From: Triticum aestivum
Taxonomy: Eukaryota; Streptophyta; Magnoliopsida; Poales; Poaceae
Direction of reading: 5' to 3'
NCBI RefSeq assembly: GCF_018294505.1
Contig: NC_057812.1
Location: 58,135,012 to 58,199,011, forward strand
Length of the DNA stretch: 64,000 nt
Shown: in pieces, positions 1-12,094 of the stretch
Position numbering within the stretch: position 1 is the first letter of the stretch
Layout: every line of letters begins with the position of its first letter
Position numbers and translations under genes: made by a program
The notes under the pieces: model-generated
What the model was told of the DNA's origin: nothing
Databases searched by the model: none
The model's input: only the letters and a program-made list of their open reading frames with translations

Positions 1-2429
1 GCTATGTACTCCACTTCACATGTAGATCCCGCTACGACGCTTTGTTTAGAACTGCACCAACTGACAGCTCCACCGTTTAATGTAAACACGTATCCGGTTT
101 GCGATTTAGAATCGTCCGGATCAGTGTCAAAGCTTGGATCAATGTAACCTTTTAAGGTGAGCTCTTTGTCACCTCCATATACGAGAAATATATCCTTAGT
201 CCTTTTCAGGTATTTCAGGATGTTCTTGACCGCTGTCCAGTGATCCACTCCTGGATTACTTTGGTACCTCCCTGCCAAACTTACAACATGGCAGACATCA
301 GGTCTGGTACACAACATTGCATACATGATAGAGCCTATGGCTGAAGCATAGGGAACATCTTTCATTTTCTCTCTATCTTCTGCAGTGGTCGGGCATTGAG
401 TCTTACTCAACTTCACACCTTGTAACACAGGCAAGAACCCTTTCTTTGCTTGATCCATTTTGAACTTCTTCAAAACTTTGTCAAGGTATGTGCTTTGTGA
501 AAGTCCAATTAAGCGTCTTGATCTATCTCTATAGATCTTAATGCCTAATATGTAAGCAGCTTCACCGAGGTCTTTCATTGAAAAACTCTTATTCAAGTAT
601 CCCTTTGTGCTATCCAGAAATTCTATATCATTTCCAATTAGTAATATGTCATCCACATATAATATCAGAAATGCTACAGAGCTCCCACTCACTTTCTTGT
701 AAATACATGCTTCTCCGAAAGTATGTATAAAACCAAATGCTTTGATCACACTATCAAAGCGTTTATTCCAACTCCGAGAGGCTTGCACCAGTCCATAAAT
801 GGATCGCTGGAGCTTGCACACTTTGTTAGCTCCCTTTGGATCGACAAAGCCTTCAGGTTGCATCATATACAACTCTTCTTCCAGAAATCCATTCAGGAAT
901 GCAGTTTTGACATCCATCTGCCAAATTTCATAATCATAAAATGCGGCAATCCCTAACATGATTCGGACAGACTTAAGCATCGCTACAGGTGAGAAAGTCT
1001 CATCGTAGTCAACCCCTTGAACTTGTCGAAAACCTTTCGCAACAAGTCGAGCTTTGTAGACAGTAACATTACCATCAGCGTCAGTCTTCTTCTTGAAGAT
1101 CCATTTATTCTCAATTGCTTGCCGATCATCGGGCAAGTCAACCAAAGTCCATACTTTGTTCTCATACATGGATCCCATCTCAGATTTCATGGCTTCAAGC
1201 CACTTTGCGGAATCTGGGCTCACCATCGCTTCTTCATAGTTTGTAGGTTCATCATGATCTAGTACCATGACTTCCAGAACAGGATTACCATACCACTCTG
1301 GTGCGGATCTTACTCTGGTTGATCTACGAGGTTCAGTAGTATCTTGATCTGAAGTTTCATGATCATTATCATTAGCTTCCTCACTAACTGGTGTAGGTGT
1401 CACTGCAACAGTTTTCTGTGATGTACTACTTTCCAGTAAGGGAGTAACTACAGTTACCTCGTCAAGTTCTACTTTCCTCCCACTCACTTCTTTCGAGAGA
1501 AACTCCTTCTCTAGAAAGGATCCATTCTTAGCAACGAATGTCTTGCCTTCGGATCTGTGATAGAAGGTGTACCCAACAGTCTCCTTTGGGTATCCTATGA
1601 AGACACATTTCTCCGATTTGGGTTCGAGCTTATCAGGTTGAAGCTTTTTCACATAAGAATCGCAGCCCCAAACTTTAAGAAACGACAACTTTGGTTTCTT
1701 GCCAAACCATAGTTCATAAGGCGTCGTCTCAACGGATTTTGATGGTGCCCTATTTAACGTGAATGCGGTCGTCTCTAAAGCATAACCCCAAAAAGATAGC
1801 GGTAAATCAGTAAGAGACATCATAGATCGCGACATATCTAGTAAAGTACGATTACGACGCTCGAACACACCATTACGCTGTGGTGTTCCGGGTGGCGTGA
1901 GTTGCGAAACTATTCCACAATTTTTCAAATGTACACCAAACTCGTAACTCAAATATTCTCCTCCACGATCAGATCGTAGAAACTTTATTTTCTTGTTACG
2001 ATGATTTTCAACTTCACTCTGAAATTCTTTGAACTTTTCAAATGTTTCAGACTTATGTTTCATTAAGTAGATATACCCATATCTTCTTAAGTCATCTGTG
2101 AAGGTGAGAAAATAACGATATCCGCCACGAGCCTCAATATTCATTGGACCATATACATCGGTATGTATGATTTCCAACAAATCTGTTGCTCTCTCCATAG
2201 TACCGGAGAACAGTGTTTTAGTCATCTTGCCCATGAGGCACGGTTCGCAAGTACCAAGTGATTCATAATCAAGTGGTTCCAAAAGTCCATCAGTATGGAG
2301 TTTCTTCATGCTCTTTACACCGATATGACCTAAACGACAGTGCCACAAATAAGTTGCACTTTCATTATCAACTCTGCATCTTTTGGCTTCAACATTATGA
2401 ATATGTGTATCACTACTATCGAGATTCAT
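1..2429 (-). CDS. Copia polyprotein, integrase-RT-RNase H part (partial)
   Basis: One open frame runs from a Met codon at 2429 leftwards past the window start. It encodes the integrase zinc-binding segment (HCRLGHIGVK, then CEPC), the D,D-35-E core (HTDVYGPM, DRGGEY, then the E of FERRNRT), the GSFLEKEF linker, and reverse transcriptase with DVKTAFLN and the YVDD active site. RNase H begins with YIDPSFDTD and the window stops at CEVEYIA. It would make cDNA and integrate it from within virus-like particles. A frameshift at about 2426 separates it from the upstream Gag-PR frame (reading ends GLFL then stop), so as it stands it is not translated as one polyprotein. Confidence 0.85.
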   Translation of the reverse strand, partial: MNLDSSDTHIHNVEAKRCRVDNESATYLWHCRLGHIGVKSMKKLHTDGLLEPLDYESLGTCEPCLMGKMTKTLFSGTMERATDLLEIIHTDVYGPMNIEARGGYRYFLTFTDDLRRYGYIYLMKHKSETFEKFKEFQSEVENHRNKKIKFLRSDRGGEYLSYEFGVHLKNCGIVSQLTPPGTPQRNGVFERRNRTLLDMSRSMMSLTDLPLSFWGYALETTAFTLNRAPSKSVETTPYELWFGKKPKLSFLKVWGCDSYVKKLQPDKLEPKSEKCVFIGYPKETVGYTFYHRSEGKTFVAKNGSFLEKEFLSKEVSGRKVELDEVTVVTPLLESSTSQKTVAVTPTPVSEEANDNDHETSDQDTTEPRRSTRVRSAPEWYGNPVLEVMVLDHDEPTNYEEAMVSPDSAKWLEAMKSEMGSMYENKVWTLVDLPDDRQAIENKWIFKKKTDADGNVTVYKARLVAKGFRQVQGVDYDETFSPVAMLKSVRIMLGIAAFYDYEIWQMDVKTAFLNGFLEEELYMMQPEGFVDPKGANKVCKLQRSIYGLVQASRSWNKRFDSVIKAFGFIHTFGEACIYKKVSGSSVAFLILYVDDILLIGNDIEFLDSTKGYLNKSFSMKDLGEAAYILGIKIYRDRSRRLIGLSQSTYLDKVLKKFKMDQAKKGFLPVLQGVKLSKTQCPTTAEDREKMKDVPYASAIGSIMYAMLCTRPDVCHVVSLAGRYQSNPGVDHWTAVKNILKYLKRTKDIFLVYGGDKELTLKGYIDPSFDTDPDDSKSQTGYVFTLNGGAVSWCSSKQSVVAGSTCEVEYI

Positions 2430-3658
2430 AAAAATAGACCACTCTTCAAAGGCGCATGACCATAAAAGATATTACTCATATAAATAGAACAACCATTATT
2501 CTCTGATTTAAATGAATAACCGTCTCGCATTAAACAAGATCCAGATATAATGTTCATGCTCAACGCTGGCACCAAATAACAATTATTTAGGTCTAATATT
2601 AATCCCGAAGGTAGATGTAGAGGTAGCGTGCCGACCGCGATCACATCGACTTTGGAACCGTTTCCCACGCACATCGTCACCTCGTCCTTTGCCAGTGCCC
2701 GCTTATTCCGTAGTCCCTGTTTCGAGTTGCAAATATTAGCAACAGAACCAGTATCAAATACCCAGGTGCTACTGCAAGCTCTAGTAAGGTACACATCAAT
2801 AACATGTATATCACATATACCTTTGATCACCTTGCCATTCTTATCCGCCAAATACTTGGGGCAGTTCCGCTTCCAGTGACCAATCTGCTTGCAGTAGAAG
2901 CACTCAGTTTCAGGCTTAGGTCCAGACTTGGGTTTCTTCTCCTGAGCAGCAACTTGCTTGCCGTTCCTCTTGAAGTTCCCCTTCTTCTTCCCTTTGCCCT
3001 TTTTCTTGAAACTAGTGGTCTTGTTAACCATCAACACTTGATGCTCCTTCTTGATTTCTACCTCCGCAGCTTTCAGCATCGCGAAGAGCTCAGGAATAGT
3101 CTTGTTCATCCCTTGCATATTATAGTTCATCACGAAGCTCTTGTAGCTTGGTGGCAGTGATTGGAGAATTCTGTCAATGACGCAATCATCTGGAAGATTA
3201 ACTCCCATCTGAATCAAGTGATTATTATACCCAGACATTTTGAGTATATGCTCACTGACAGAACTATTCTACTCCATCTTGCAGCTATAGAACTTATTGG
3301 AGACTTCATATCTCTTAATCCGGGCATTTGCTTGAAATATTAACTTCAACTCCTGGAACATCTCATATGCTCCATGACGTTCAAAACATCGTTGAAGTCC
3401 CGATTCTAAGCCGTAAAGCATGGCACACTGAACTATCGAGTAGTCATCAGCTTTGCTCTGCCAGACGTTCATAACATCTGGTGTTGCTCCAGCAGCAGGC
3501 CTGGCACCCAACGGTGCTTCCAGGACGTAATTCTTCTGAGCAGCAATGAGGATAATCCTCAAGTTACAGACCCAGTCCGTATAATTGCTACCATCATCTT
3601 TCAACTTTGCTTTCTCAAGGAACGCATTAAAATTCAACGAAACAACAGCACGAGCCAT
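2426..3658 (-). pseudogene. Copia gag-protease, broken by a stop and a frameshift
   Basis: Translation starts at the Met codon at 3658 (MARAVVSLNF), matching the start position of the intact element at 53381. The Gag part carries the YTDW and RNLRIIL-type conserved stretch, a CCHC zinc knuckle (CFYC...GHWKRNC) and the aspartic protease motif VFDTG near 2730-2750. A nonsense codon at 3269-3271 (after SCKME, where intact relatives continue with ENSSVSEH) splits Gag. A loss of one T in a T-run puts a stop at 2426-2428, just before the integrase frame. Gag would package RNA and protease would cleave the polyprotein; this copy cannot make either in full. Confidence 0.85.
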
Positions 3659-4893
3659 CTATCTACAATCAACATAAACAAGCAAGATACTATCAGGTAC
3701 TAAGTTCATGATAAGTTTAAGTTCAATTAATCAAATTACTTAAGAACTCCCACTTAGATAGACATCCCTCTAATCCTCTAAGTGATCACGTGATCCAAAT
3801 CAACTAAACCATAACCGATCGTCACGTGAGATGGAGTAGTTTTCAATGGTGAACATCGTTATGTTGATCATATCTACTATATGATTCACGTTCGACCTTT
3901 CGGTCTCCGTGTTCCGAGGCCATATCTGCATATGCTAGGCTCATCAAGTTTAACCTGAGTATTCTGCGTGTGCAAAACTGGCTTGCACCCGTTGTAGATG
4001 GACGTAGAGCTTATCACACCCGATCATCACGTGGTGTCTGGGCACGACGAACTTTGGCAACGGTGCATACTCAGGGAGAACACTTCTTGATAATTTAGTG
4101 AGAGATCATCTTATAATGCTACCGTCAATCAAAGCAAGATAAGATGCATAAAAGGATAAACATCATATGCAATCAATATAAGTGATATGATATGGCCATC
4201 ATCATCTTGTGCTTGTGATCTCCATCTTTGAAGCACCGTCATGATCACCATCGTCACCGGCGTGACACCTTGATCTCCATCGCAGCATCGTTGTCTTCTC
4301 GCCAATCTTATGCTTCCACGACTATCACTACCGCTTAGTAATAAAGTAAAGCATTACATCGCGATTTCATTGCATACAATAAAGCGACAACCATATGGCT
4401 CCTGCCAGTTGCCGATAACTCAGTTACAAAACATGCTCATCTCATACAATAAAATTCAGCATCATGCCTTGACCATATCACACCACAACATGCCCTGCAA
4501 AAACAAGTTAGACGTCCTCTACTTTGTTGTTGCAGGTTTTACGTGGCTGCTACGGGCTTAAGCAAGAACCAATCTCACATACGCATCAAAACCACAACGA
4601 TAGTTTGTCAAATAGACTCCGTTTTAACCTTCACAAGGACCGGGCGTAGCCATACTTGGTTCAACTAAAGTTGGAGAGACATTCGCCCGCAAGCCACCTG
4701 TGTGCGAAGCACGTCGGGGGAACCGGTCTCGCATAAGCGTACGCGTAATGTTGGTCCGGGTCGTCTCGTCGAACAATGCCGCCGAACCAAAGTATGACAT
4801 GCTGGTAGGCAGTATGACTTATATCGCCCACAACTCACTTGTGTTCTACTCGTGCATATAACATCAACATAATAACCTAGGCTCGGATGCCAC
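3659..4893 (-). other. Untranslated leader of the copia element, with primer-binding site
   Basis: About 1.2 kb between gag and the 5' LTR with no supported gene; leaders of this length are normal in BARE/Angela elements. The primer-binding site lies at 4880-4892 (minus strand TGGCATCCGAGCC), similar to the initiator-Met tRNA 3' end that primes copia elements, and begins two bases inside the LTR edge. Confidence 0.75.
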
Positions 4894-6619
4894 TATTGGA
4901 TTTCGTAGTAATTTCAAAAAATTTCCTACGCACACGCAAGATCATGTGATGCATAGCAACGAGAGGGGAAAGTGTTGTCTACGTACCCACGCAGACCGAC
5001 TGCGGAAGCGTTGACGCAACATAGAGGAAGTAGTCGTACGTCTTCACGATCCAACTGATCAAGCACCGAAACTACAGCACCTCCGAGTTCGAGCACACGT
5101 TCAGCTCGATGACGATCCCCAGACTCCGATCCAGCAAAGTGTCGGGGAAGAGTTCCGTCAGCACGATGGCGTGGTGACGATCTTGATGAACTACAGCAGT
5201 AGGGCTTCGCCTAAACTCCGCTACAGTATTATCGAGGAATATGGTGGCTGGGGGCACCGCACACGGCTAAGGAATAGATCACGTGGATCAACTTGTGTGT
5301 TCTAGGGTGCCTCTGCCTCAGTATATAAAGGACTAGAGGGGGAGGCTGGCCGGCCATAGGAGGCGCGCCAGGAGAGTCCTACTCCCTCTGGGAGTAGGAT
5401 CCCCCCCCCAATCCTAGTTGGAATAGGATTCGCGGAGGGGGAAAAGAGAGAGAGGGGGCCAGCCACCTCTCCTAGTCCTAATAGGACTAGGGGAAGGAGG
5501 GGGCGTGCAGCCCATGTAGGGCTGCCTCTTCTCTTTTCCACTAAGGCCCATCATGGCCCATTTAGCTCCCGGGGGGTTCCGGTAACCTTCCTGGTACTCC
5601 GGTAAAATCCCGATTTCACCCGGAACAATTCCGATATCCAAACATAGGCTTCCAATATATCAATCTTTACGTCTCGACCATTTCGAGACTCCTCGTCATG
5701 TCTGTGATCACATCCGGGACTCCGAACAAACTTCGGTACATCAAAATGCATAAACTCATAATATAACTGTCATCGTAACCTTAAGCGTGCGGACCCTACG
5801 GGTTCGAGAACAATGTAGACATGACCGAGACACGTCTCCGGTCAATAACCAATAGCGGGACCTGGATGCCCATATTGGCTCCTACATATTCTATGAAGAT
5901 CTTTTATCGGTCAGACCGCATAACAACATACGTTGTTCCCTTTGTCATCGGTATGTCACTTGCCCGAGATTCGATCGTCGGTATCCAATACCTAGTTCAA
6001 TCTCGTTACCGGCAAGTCTATTTACTCGTTCCGTAATACATCATCTCACAACTAACATATTAGTTGTAATGCTTGCAAGGCTTATGTGATGTGCATTACC
6101 GAGAGGGCCTAGAGATACCTCTCTGACAATCGAAGTGACAAATCCTAATCTTGAAATACGCCAACCCAACATCTACCATTGGAGACACCTGTAATGCTCC
6201 TTTATAATCACCCAGTTACGTTGTGACGTTTGGCAGCACCCAAAGTGTTCCTCCGGCAAACGGGTGTTGCATAATCTCATAGTTATAGGAACATGTATAA
6301 GTCATGAAGAAAGCAATAGCAACATACTAAACGATCGGGTGCTAAGCTAATGGAATGGGTGATGTCAATCAGATCATTCAACTAATGATGTGACCTCGTT
6401 AATCAAATAACAACTCATTGTTCATGGTCAGGAAATAACCATCTTTTATTAACGAGCTAGTCAAGTAGAGGCATACTAGTGACACTTTGTTTGTCTATGT
6501 ATTCACACATGTATTATGTTTCCGGTTAATACAATTCTAGCATGAATAATAAACATTTATCATGATTATAAGGAAATAAATAATAACTTTATTATTGCCT
6601 CTAGGGCATATTTCCTTCA
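4894..6619 (-). repeat. 5' LTR of the copia element (1726 bp)
   Basis: On the minus strand it begins TGAAGGAAATATGCCC at 6619 and ends ...AAATCCAATA at 4894; the terminal CA is mutated to TA. A TATA-like stretch lies at 5322-5329 near the 3' end of the LTR, where the U3/R promoter is expected. Small overlapping ORFs within it show no family match and are not genes. Confidence 0.85.
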
Positions 6620-7194
6620 TGTGTATGATTGAAATGCTTGGTATGTGTGGGATCCGACAATCTAGTTGTTTATCCTTGGCAGCCTCTCTTATGGGGAAAT
6701 GTAGTCTAGTGCTTCCATGAGCCATAGTAGTCCGCTATAGCCCGGTTCACCGGAGTCCTGTCAGCCCAGCACTACTGCTCAGGACACTTGACTGTCCGGC
6801 ATGTGTTTCACTTCGTTCCTGTGTCTGTCCCTTCGGGGAAATGTCACGCGGTGACATCCGGAGTCCTGCCTAGCCTGCTACAGCCCGGGTTCCTGGAGTC
6901 CTGTTAGCCCAGTGCTACAGCCCGGATTCACACGCTGCTGACCGACATGCTCGATGTGATTCATGTATGCCTATCCCCATAGGTTAGTGCCGCTTTGGGT
7001 TCACGACTAGCCATGTCGGCCCGGGTTCTCTGTCATATGGATGCTAGCGACACTATCATATACGTGAGCCAAAAGGCGCAAACGGTCCCGGGCCATGGTA
7101 AGGCGACACCCGTGGGAATACCGTGCGTGAGGCCACAAAGTGATATGAGGTGTTACCGGCTAGATCGATGTGACTTGGAATCGGGGTCCTGACA
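6620..7194 (-). repeat. Fragment of an unassigned LTR, interrupted by the copia element
   Basis: On the minus strand it starts at 7194 with TGTCAGGACCCCGATTCC, a form common for gypsy LTR starts in Triticeae, and runs 575 bp to the edge of the copia insertion at 6619. It contains short degenerate repeats of a GGACTCCGG(T/A) and CCGGGCTGTAGC type. No coding potential is seen. The element's remainder is left of the window. It interrupts the gag of gypsy A at 7195. Confidence 0.6.
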
Positions 7195-7870
7195 TCCTCC
7201 TTTTGTTCTTCGCTCTCCTCCTCCTCGTCTTTTCATCCAATGAGCTCACAATGTCATTAATCTCTTCTTCCATAGACTCCTGCAAAATATTAGTCTCTTC
7301 TTGGACAGCAGAGACTTTCCCAATAAAATCATCAATATCATAATTGAATTCATAATTCTCATAGCAATATTTAAGTATAGAAAAATTTTCAGGTCTATAA
7401 ACTGAATCATCAAAATCTTCAAACTCTTTAAACAAAGATTCAATTTCATAAGCACCCATAAAAGCAGTGAACTCTTCTATTTGTTCCACATCATAGTAAT
7501 CATATATACCATTAGCATAAGAATCCAAGGTTTTATCATCATTAAATTTGCATGAAAAGGGAAGGTGTGGATCCTTCATCCTAGAGCAACAAGTATAATC
7601 ATATCTCAACCATAGTTCCCGAGCATACCAATGCAACATATGAATTTGATCCCATAATAGTTTCCCTTTTTAATTCAAGCGATAATCCCTAAAGTATTCA
7701 CATTATTCCAATGTGTCTTCCATTACGTAATTGAATGGGGCTTTCTCAGGATTATCAAAGTAGTACATAATATTTTTCACATAACCAACATCGAGGGTTT
7801 TAGGAGGTTCCCCATCTCCATGAGTAGCAGGTACACCTATTTTTTTTGGTATTTCGTGTTCCATATCCAT
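7195..7870 (-). pseudogene. Gypsy A gag-like N-terminal fragment, broken
   Basis: The likely start is the Met codon at 7870 (MDMEHEIPKK...), about 125 bases after the LTR. The frame meets stops shortly before 7640. A second open part from 7639 to 7160 contains a tyrosine-rich and acidic stretch (YENYEFNYDIDDF) and then coiled-coil-like residues (EETNILQESMEEEIND). The last 12 or so codons of that ORF belong to the inserted LTR, not to gag. No zinc knuckle, protease or RT is present. By analogy with related elements it is the first ORF of a non-autonomous gypsy. Confidence 0.55.
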
Positions 7871-7963
7871 AACTAAAGATAGAGAACAATTTAGAACGCC
7901 AAATAAAAATTACTTAGTGATAAAGCAAAGAAGCACACACGAAAATATTCACCCCACGCTATT

Positions 7964-7983
7964 GCTCCCAGGCAACGGCGCCA
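7964..7983 (-). other. Primer-binding site of gypsy A
   Basis: The minus strand reads TGGCGCCGTTGCCTGGGAGC, which matches the 3' end of plant tRNA-Asp except for one base (T where G is usual), 11 bases after the LTR end. Confidence 0.8.
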
Positions 7984-7994
7984 GAAAAAGGTCT

Positions 7995-9505
7995 TGATAA
8001 CCCACAAGTATAGGGGATCAATTGTACCCTCTTTCGATAAGTAAGAGTGTCGAACCCAATGAGGAGCTAAAGGTAGAACAAATATTCCCTCAAGTTCTAT
8101 CGACCACCGATAAAACTCTACGCATGCTTAACGTTCACTTTACCTAGAACAAGTATGAGACTAGAAGTACTTTGTAGGTGTTGTTGGATAGGTTTGCAAG
8201 ATAATAAAGAGCGCGTAAATAAAAAGTAGGGGCTGTTTAGGTAAAGAAGCAATAAAGTTAGTATAGCGAGTGTGGAAAAGTGGTGGTAGGAGTTGCGAAA
8301 TTGTCCCTAAGCAATTGACTACTTTACTAGACCGATAGCAAGTTTTATGTGGGAGAGGCCGCTGCTAGCATGTCATCCCTGACTTGGAATTCTATGCACT
8401 TATGATTGGAACTATTAGCAAGCATCCGCAACTACTAACGTTCATTAAGGTAAAACCCAACCATAGCATTAAGATATATTGGCCCCCCTTCAATCCCGTA
8501 TGCATCAATTTATATGCTAGGTTGAAGCTCCTGTCACTCTTGCCCTCCAATACATAGTCCTATCAACATACAACTAACCCTATGGTGTGATCCACGCGCG
8601 CGCTCATATGATGGGCACCAAAGGACAAAAGCATAACCACAAGCAAATTAAACAAATCATAGCAATTCACCAATCACCGGTAGGACAACGAAAATTTACT
8701 CAGACATCATAGGATGGCAATACATCATTGGATAATAATAATATGAAGCATAAAGCACCATGTTCAAGTAGAGGGTAAAGCGGTTTGCGGGAGAGTGGAC
8801 CACTATAGATAGATGGGGAAAGGTGATGAACATGTTGGTGAAGATGATGGAGGTGTTGGTGTAGATCGCCGTCACATGATGATGGCCCCGGCGGCGTTCA
8901 GGCGCCACCTGGAGAGAGGGGGAGATAGCCCTCCTTCTTCTTGTTCTTCCTTGACCTTCTCCCTAGATGGGAGAAGGGTTTCCCCTTTGGTACATGGCCT
9001 CCATGGTGGCGGAGGGGCGAGAGCCCCTCCGAGATTGGATATGTCTCTCTCTGTTTCTGCGTTCTGGGATTCTTCCCTTTCACCGTTTATTATATTCTCG
9101 GAGAACCGTAACTCCGATTGGCTTGAAATTTTTACATGATATATATCCGGATATTAGCTTTCTTGCGGCGAAAGAAGGGCACCAACCACCTTACGGGGTG
9201 GCCACGAGGGTCAAGGGCGCGCCCCCTGCCTCGTGGGCCCCTCGAGGATCGTCTTGCATTGATTTCACTTCCCAACATTCACATATATTCCAAAAAAAAA
9301 CTCCGTCAGTTTTTATCCCGTTTGGACACCGTTTGATATGGATTTTCTGCGAAACAAAAAACATGCAACAAACAGGAACTGGCACTTGGCACTGGATCAA
9401 TATGTTAGTCTCAAAAATAGTATAAAAAGTTGCCAAAAGTATATGAAAGTTATATAATATTGGCATGGAACAATCAAAAATTATAGATACGGCGGAGACG
9501 TATCA
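7995..9505 (-). repeat. 5' LTR of gypsy A (1511 bp)
   Basis: On the minus strand it begins TGATACGTCTCCGCCGTATC at 9505 and ends GGGTTATCA at 7995. A GC-rich segment with GGCGCGCCC near 9210-9240 and a C-rich leader near 8890-9030 are typical of these LTRs. No coding potential is supported. Confidence 0.85.
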
Positions 9506-10057
9506 TAAATCTCATCCAACCCATCACCGTCCAGCAAGCCTACGATGGAATTACTCACGCACGGCGATGAGCATCATGAAATTGGTGATGGAGGAAGGCT
9601 GATGATGATGGTGGCGACGGATTCCCCTCTCCGAAGCCCCGAACGGACTCCAGATCAGCCCTCCTAGAGAGTTTAGGGTTTGGCGGCGGCTCCGTATCGT
9701 AAAATGCGATGAATCCGTCTCTTTGTTTTTTTCCTCCCCAAAAGTGAATATATGGGGTCAGGGTTGAGGTCGATGGAGCGTCAGGGGGCCCACGAGGCAG
9801 GGGGAGCGCCCTCCACCCTCGTGGACAGGTGGAGGCCCCCCTGACGTGGATCTTCCTTCCAGTATTTTGTATATATTCCAAAACAATTCTCCGTTGATTT
9901 TCAGGTCATTCTGAGAACTTTTCTGCACAAAAATAACACTATGGCAGTTTTGCTAAAAACAGCGTTAGTCCGGGTTAGTTCCATTCATATCATGCAAGTG
10001 AGAGTCCAAAACAAGGGCAAAAGTGTTCGGAAAAGTAGATACGATGGAGACGTATCA
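9506..10057 (-). repeat. 3' LTR of gypsy B, first 552 bp
   Basis: On the minus strand it begins TGATACGTCTCCATCGTATC at 10057. It is the 3' LTR because the flanking purine tract CTTGGGGGGAGT (10058-10069) directly precedes it. It is cut at 9506 by gypsy A. The first five bases on the gypsy B side, TAAAT, would be the TSD, but the partner is off window. Confidence 0.85.
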
Positions 10058-12094
10058 ACTCCCCCCAAGATTATACATTTGCTTGTCCTCAAGCAATTCA
10101 GTTGATAAACTGAAAGTGATAAAGAAAAACTTTTACAAACTCGGTTTGCTCTTATTGTTGTAAATATGTAAAGCCAGCATTCAAGTTTTCAGCAAAGATT
10201 ATAAACTAAGCATATTCACAATAACATTTAGGTCTCATGTTTACTCATATCAATGGCATAATCAACTAGCGAGCAATAATAATAAATCTCGGATGACAAC
10301 ACTTTCTCAAAACAATCATAATATGGTATAACAAGATGGTATCTCGCTAGCCCTTTCTGAGACTGCAAAACATAAATGCAGAGCAGCTCTGAAGATCAAG
10401 GACTGACTGGAAATTGTAATTCATGGTAAAAGAGATCCATTCAAAGTCATACTCAATGTAAACTACTTGTAATGCATACAAATGACAGCGTTGCTCTCCA
10501 AGTGGTGCTTTTTAATAAGAAGATGATGACTCAACATAAAAGTAAATAGATTGGCCCATCTTTGAGGGAAGAAGGGATTTGTAAAGGTGCCACAGCTCGA
10601 TTTTGAAATAGAGATAAATAATATTTTGAGTGGTATACTTTCATTGTCAACATAACAACCGAGAGACCGCGATATCTTCCATGCTACACACATTATAGGT
10701 GGTTCCCAAACAGAATGGTAAAGTTTATACTCCCCCTACAACCAACAAACATCAATCCATGGCTTGTCCAAAACAATGGGTACCTCCGACTAACAACAAT
10801 CCTGGGGGAGTTTTGTTTGCAATTATTTTGATTTGATTTGAGCATGGGACTGGGCATCGCGGTTACCAGCCATTTTCTCGTGAGTGTGGAGCGGAGTCCA
10901 CTCCTCTTGAGAATAGCCCGCCTAGCATGGAAGATATAGATAACCCTAGTTGATACATGAGCTATTCGAGCATACAAAACAGAATTTCATTTAAAGGTTT
11001 AGAGTTTGGCACATACAAATTTACTTGGAACGGCAGGTAGATACCGCATATAGGAAGGTATGGTGGACTCATATGGAATAACTTTGTGGTTTATTGAATT
11101 GGATCCACAAGCAGTATTCCCGCTTAGTACAAGTGAAGGCTAGAAAGAGACTGGGAAGTGACCAGCTAGAGAGCGACAATAGTCATGAACGTGCATTAAA
11201 ATTAATTAACACTGAATGCAAGCATGAGTAGAATATAATTCACCATGAAAATAAATATCATGGAGGCTATGTTGATTTTGTTTCAACTACATGCGTGAAC
11301 ATGTGCCAAGTCAAGCCACTCGAATCATTCAAAGGAGGATACCGCCCTATCATACCACATCACAACCATTTTAATAGCATGTTGGCACGCAAGGTAAACC
11401 ATTATAAACTCCTAGCTACTTAAGCATGACATGAGCAACTATAATCTCTAATTGTCATTGCAAACATGTTTGATTCATAATAGGTTGAATTAGGAACGAT
11501 GAACTAATCATATTTACAAAAACAAGATAGGTCGAGTTCATACCAGCTTTTCTCATTTCAATCGGTTCATCATATATCGTCATTATTGCCTTTCACTTGC
11601 ATGACCAAATGGTGTGGATAATAATAATAGTGCACGTGCATTGGACTAAGCTGGAATCTGCAAGCATTCAATACAAGGGAGAAGACAAGGTAATATGGGC
11701 TCTTGGTTAAATCAACAATAATTCATATAAGAGCCACTTCAACATTTTCATCATGGTCTTCTCCTCCCGACCCCCAAAGAAAAGAAAAGAAACAAAACTA
11801 TTTACACGGGGAGAGCTCCCAACAAGCAAAAGAAGAACGGAAAATCTTTTTGGGTTTTCTTTTAATTATTACTACTACAGGCATGGAAAGTAAACTAGCT
11901 AAAAGCTACAACTAATTTTTTTATTTTTCTTAAGGTTTTTCAAACACCGAAGAAGAAAGCTTAAAACAGAAAGTAAACTAGCATGGATCATACAATGAAA
12001 AAGTGTGAGCACCGACAACTAGCATGAGTGTATGAACATGAATGTAATGTCGGTGAGAAATACGTACTCCCCCAAGCTTAGGCTTTTGGCCTAA
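10058..12094 (-). other. Non-coding 3' internal region of gypsy B
   Basis: About 2 kb between the extra ORF and the 3' LTR. I see no supported gene; the few small ORFs have no recognisable domains and stops are frequent. The end nearest the LTR contains the polypurine tract (10058-10069) preceded on the minus strand by GAGGACAAGCAAATG, a conserved pre-PPT stretch in this group. Confidence 0.7.

Larger units (their letters stand above)
1..6619 (-). mobile_element. Ty1/copia element, Angela/WIS/BARE type, 3' end off window
   Basis: This is a minus-strand copia retrotransposon. Reading right to left it has a 5' LTR (4894-6619), a primer-binding site, a non-coding leader, gag-protease and then integrase, reverse transcriptase and RNase H, running off the window inside RNase H at base 1. 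The order Gag-PR-IN-RT-RH is diagnostic of Ty1/copia. The LTR opening TGAAGGAAATATGCCCTAGA is close to, but distinct from, the TGTTGGAAATATGCC opening of the copies further right, so this is a sister subfamily. It is inserted in another LTR fragment (6620-7194); the TSD cannot be tested because the other flank is outside. Confidence 0.9.
7195..9505 (-). mobile_element. Ty3/gypsy element A, 5' part only
   Basis: This fragment has a 5' LTR (7995-9505), a tRNA-Asp type primer-binding site (7964-7983) and the start of a gag-like gene. It is cut at 7195 by the insertion of another LTR element. It lies inside the 3' LTR of gypsy B (edge at 9505/9506). It resembles the large TGATACGTCTCC group of wheat gypsy elements (Sabrina/WHAM-like); I cannot fix the family. 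Confidence 0.75.

Noticed and set aside
5302..6036. Several ORFs in the LTR at 4894-6619
   Set aside because: Short, overlapping, GC-driven, and lying in an LTR; no homology recognised.
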